Source: Eleginops maclovinus (Eukaryota; Chordata; Actinopteri; Perciformes; Eleginopidae). Taken from it: 64,000 nucleotides of DNA. The stretch lies in the NCBI RefSeq assembly GCF_036324505.1, contig NC_086366.1, forward strand, positions 16,942,927-17,006,926, written 5' to 3'. The position numbers were made by a program, and so were the translations under genes. Numbering within the stretch: the first letter of the stretch is position 1; each line of letters begins with the position of its first letter. Below the pieces are notes generated by a model that saw only the letters and a list, made by a program, of their open reading frames with translations, was not told the DNA's origin and did not search any database. Positions 60,961 to 64,000 of the stretch are shown here, piece after piece.

Positions 60961-63640
60961 ATGAGTGTTCTTCCTCCTGTTCGAAAGGACCGTATCATTG
61001 CTCAGCTTCCTCAGGTAAAATCATTTCATGTCATTAGAGACTTAAGTTGTCCACCATCGATCTAAACAGCCTCACTTATGCCTCTTTGTCTCTTGTAGTT
61101 TTTCAGGAAAGAGGCTGCTTTCCACACAAAGGAGGATTTCAACAACAAAGTGAAGACTGCGTGTCAGGAGCAACGCACCGGCACTGTGGGGTGAGAACAG
61201 GAACCAGCAGCCACGTGATGCTGGATGAGGTGTTTTTGTGGCACCTATTCACTTGTGGAATCTCTCTCCTCTCAGCAGATTTAAAATCTCTAAGGTGATT
61301 GTTGTGGGTGACCTGGCTGTGGGGAAAACCTGTCTGATTAATAGGTAAGCGCAACACAGTCACTGCTGTTCTGGGAATAAATAACTCCCACAATAAAATA
61401 CCTAAGAGGGCCTGTACCTCCTGCAATTATTATTAATTATGAACAGTATAGGAATCTGGAATAAAATAACCCTGTAATAGACATGGTCGACCGTAACCAA
61501 GTACGTTTACCTAAGAACTTACTTGTATGTTTTTCAGCTCCATCAGCTGTAACGTCATGGTCAAATAATATGATTGGGTAATATTATTTTGGAAATGCTT
61601 TATGCATTTTAAAAAAAACATATTTTCTAAGAACAATTTCTCTTTTTTTGTAATAATCAAAATAGCATTTTGTCAACAGTTTTCATTATAACTGTAATTA
61701 AACAGAGAAATAGTCCCTAAAATATATTGTCATTGGAAGGTGGGGGTTTTATGTTTAACTAAAATCTATAATATGATATTTTGATCAGAGACCAACAAAA
61801 CATATACAAAATATAGCCTCCTACATTAAGATAAAAACTGAAATGTATTGTTATTACAGATTTTGCAAGGATGCTTTTGATAAAAACTACAAGGCAACGA
61901 TCGGTGTGGACTTTGAGATGGAGCGCTTCGAGGTGATGGGTGTTCCTTTCAGCCTGCAGCTGTAAGTCTAATGTCTATATTTTTATTACAAAAAACAAGG
62001 TCAACAGAGTCTGTGTGATGGGACATTGCCTGCATGTCTGTCTCTGTTACAGCTGGGACACTGCAGGTCAAGAGAGGTTCAAGTGCATTGCTTCTACTTA
62101 CTACAGAGGAGCCCAGGGTAAGATCTTTGTGTGTTTTAAGATGGGACTTGTAAGAAATGTACTTAAAAGTTTCTTAAAGAAAGGAAGCTGTGAATACATT
62201 CCTGGAATTTGTGGCTCTTAAACTTTTACTGATGTAGTATTTTCTTTCCTTCCAGTTGTGATTATTGCATTTGATGTAAATGACGTCGCCTCCTTGGGCC
62301 ATGTGAGGTAAACTCATTCATTATGAGCCATTTGTTGGCACAGTTTTTCATCCCAGCTGGAAGACCTTAACCTGTCCTTTTCTGTGTGCAGGCAGTGGCT
62401 CGAAGACGCCCTGAAAGAGAACGACCCCACCGCCGTTCAGCTGTTCCTTGTGGGCACAAAGAAAGACCTGAGCGTATGTTTTTTTTACAGTGGACATGCC
62501 TGTAAATCTGTTTTTTTTGGAGACAAATGTAAATACTTTGGATTGTTGCCAGCAGCACAAAGAAAGCATTTGCGTCCCGACTCAAACCTCAGGAATGTAG
62601 CTTCCCCCGACCTTCACTTCACTAGAGGTTTCAGATAGAGGCTGACGTGCAGACATTTCTAAGACATTACTGACTGTATTTAAGCAGTGGTGTTACTTTT
62701 TGTCTATTATGTTCATGCTAACAAATTAGATGAACATATGTGTAATTTACCTTTTATTCATAGAGTGCTTCTCTTGTACTTGAGTCACTTCCTTTCAGTA
62801 GAATAATATATAACAGTACTTTTATAACCTCTGAAAAACAGTAAGCATTTTATTGTATAACAATATAGACAGAACACTTCATACATTTGGATTTAGCCAT
62901 TTGAAGACCTCAGCTCTGGCCATATTTAATTTATTCTAACATTTTATGGAGTGAAAGACTAATAAATAAAGCACCTTTTGTGTTTGAGTTTATGTCTAAG
63001 TGTCTGCTCTGGTTTCTCCGACAGTCACCTGCTCAGTATTCTCAGATCGAACAAGACGCCCTTGAATTAGCACAAGAGATCACAGCAGAGTATTGGGCTG
63101 TGTCCTCGCTAACAGGTGAGTAATTTATATTCAAATACATTAACATGATCAGTGTTGGGTCACAAATGGGTGAGTAGTCTGATTTTGGGGGGTAAAGCAG
63201 AAGAGGGTCTTTAATCTGCCCTACCATCCTGCAGATTCATGTTTTATTACCTCTTTGGAAGGCAAGGTTTACTGTCAAAAAATACATGCCCTTTATAAGG
63301 AGCAATTTATTTAAAGAGCATGCCATTTATTTAACTAGCCAAGTGCATCGCTGATCTATATTCCCTTGGCGCTGTAGGGGAAAACGTCAAAGAGTTTTTC
63401 TTTCGAGTTGCATCGTTGGCATTCGAGACCAATGTTCTGGCCGAGTTGGAGAAAACTGGATCGAGGCAAATTGGGGGCATCGTCAGTGAGTATCAAAACC
63501 CATCTCTCTATGATCTTAAAAACCATCACAGTTGTCTCGTAGTTTTAACACCCAGCTGTCGATTTGTTCCAGGAATAAACAGCACGCCAAACAATGTGCA
63601 TGCTTCAACGAAGAAGAAACAGCCAAACTGCTGTCAGTGA
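60961..63640 (+). CDS. rab34: RAB34, small GTPase of Golgi, macropinosome and cilium assembly (full CDS, 10 coding exons)
   Basis: CDS is join(60961..61014, 61099..61190, 61279..61344, 61860..61961, 62053..62117, 62256..62307, 62392..62473, 63025..63115, 63378..63485, 63573..63640), 259 aa plus TGA, the same length as human RAB34. Phases match at every junction. The GTPase motifs are intact: P-loop GDLAVGKT, switch [18 protein letters not shown], the guanine-binding TKKD in place of the more usual NKxD (as in human), and the SSLTG loop. The C-terminus ends PNCCQ, with two cysteines suited to geranylgeranylation. RAB34 controls lysosome positioning through RILP and macropinocytosis, and it is required for the intracellular pathway of ciliary membrane formation and Hedgehog signalling. 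The start at 60961 aligns with the human start, but an in-frame ATG at 60940 and an open frame back to 60847 leave a longer N-terminus possible. Confidence 0.96.
61345..61859. other. rab34: RAB34 intron 3
   Basis: AT-rich, nothing recognised. Confidence 0.85.
62474..63024. other. rab34: RAB34 intron 7
   Basis: AT-rich, nothing recognised. Confidence 0.85.
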
Positions 63641-63667
63641 GGAAGTTTGAAGTAGGAAAAGACTGAA

Positions 63668-63673
63668 AATAAA
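63668..63673 (+). terminator. rab34: Possible polyadenylation signal for RAB34
   Basis: AATAAA lies only 28 nt after the RAB34 stop. A TTTCTGTGGTG stretch follows. The very short 3'UTR this implies makes use of a later signal, perhaps beyond the window, equally likely. Confidence 0.35.
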
Positions 63674-64000
63674 TAAGGCTGAAGGGATTTCTGTGGTGAA
63701 AGCAGAAGGAGGGACGCTGGAGTATGTACTTCCTGACCTGAGTGGGTTCAGTTTTTCCTGGCCTAAAAATAGTTTTCCTCTGTGGGATGTGGATTCTTGT
63801 GGTGTTGCTCAGTTTAACTGAAAGTTAAAGTGACACAGCAATTACACAAAAATTACTGGTACTGCAGAAATTCCAAAGAGAGACTGTGGATGTGGAGTGT
63901 GTGGGTGATTAGATATTAAGTTAAGCTGCTGTAATTTGTTTAATAGTTTAATAGGTTTTTCTTCGAAATAATACTCTGATTTACCTTAAAGTTTGTTAAA
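63674..64000. other. Sequence downstream of RAB34
   Basis: Either the rest of a longer RAB34 3'UTR or the start of the next intergenic region; no coding signal seen. Confidence 0.5.

Noticed and set aside
1..64000. CRISPR arrays, integrases, bacterial operons, viral genes
   Set aside because: None seen; the gene structure is vertebrate throughout.

Overview
The window is a piece of a vertebrate chromosome, almost certainly from a ray-finned fish and probably a percomorph. Four multi-exon genes with GT-AG introns encode proteins that I recognise as orthologues of mammalian genes. The non-coding DNA carries degraded copies of interspersed repeats that I know from percomorph genomes, together with several microsatellites. 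There is no sign of bacterial, phage or CRISPR content. Gene names rest on remembered family sequences, because no search could be run.

Layout from left to right. Positions 1-5470 are AT-rich intergenic DNA with only weak exon candidates. TRAF4 lies on the minus strand: its CDS runs from 35945 down to 7766 in seven coding exons (470 aa), with an inferred 3'UTR of about 2.3 kb ending near 5470 and a first intron of 20.4 kb. Positions 36300-39920 are intergenic and hold a good CTCF-type motif. NEK8 is also on the minus strand (47734 to 39921, 14 coding exons, 696 aa). Positions 47735-52100 form the divergent spacer between NEK8 and TLCD1. TLCD1 is on the plus strand (52679-57292, four coding exons, 257 aa). 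A 2.2 kb spacer follows; it holds a possible unrecognised small spliced Cys-rich gene (58084-58607). RAB34 is on the plus strand (60961-63640, ten coding exons, 259 aa) with two inferred 5' non-coding exons. All four exon chains keep frame from ATG to stop with consistent splice phases.

The order and orientation TRAF4(-) NEK8(-) TLCD1(+) RAB34(+) is the inverse of the human 17q11.2 order RAB34-RPL23A-TLCD1-NEK8-TRAF4 as I recall it, except that RPL23A is absent. NEK8 and RAB34 both act in primary cilium biology, TLCD1 affects membrane lipid composition and TRAF4 is a signalling and cell-polarity adaptor. The genes are neighbours by ancient linkage and do not form an operon. The most interesting non-coding signals are an RFX X-box-like site beside the NEK8 start, a near-perfect X-box inside a cluster of transcription-factor words in TRAF4 intron 1, opposed repeat copies in the TRAF4 3'UTR, CTCF-like sites between genes, and the candidate small gene between TLCD1 and RAB34. 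I did not find a clearly new system.
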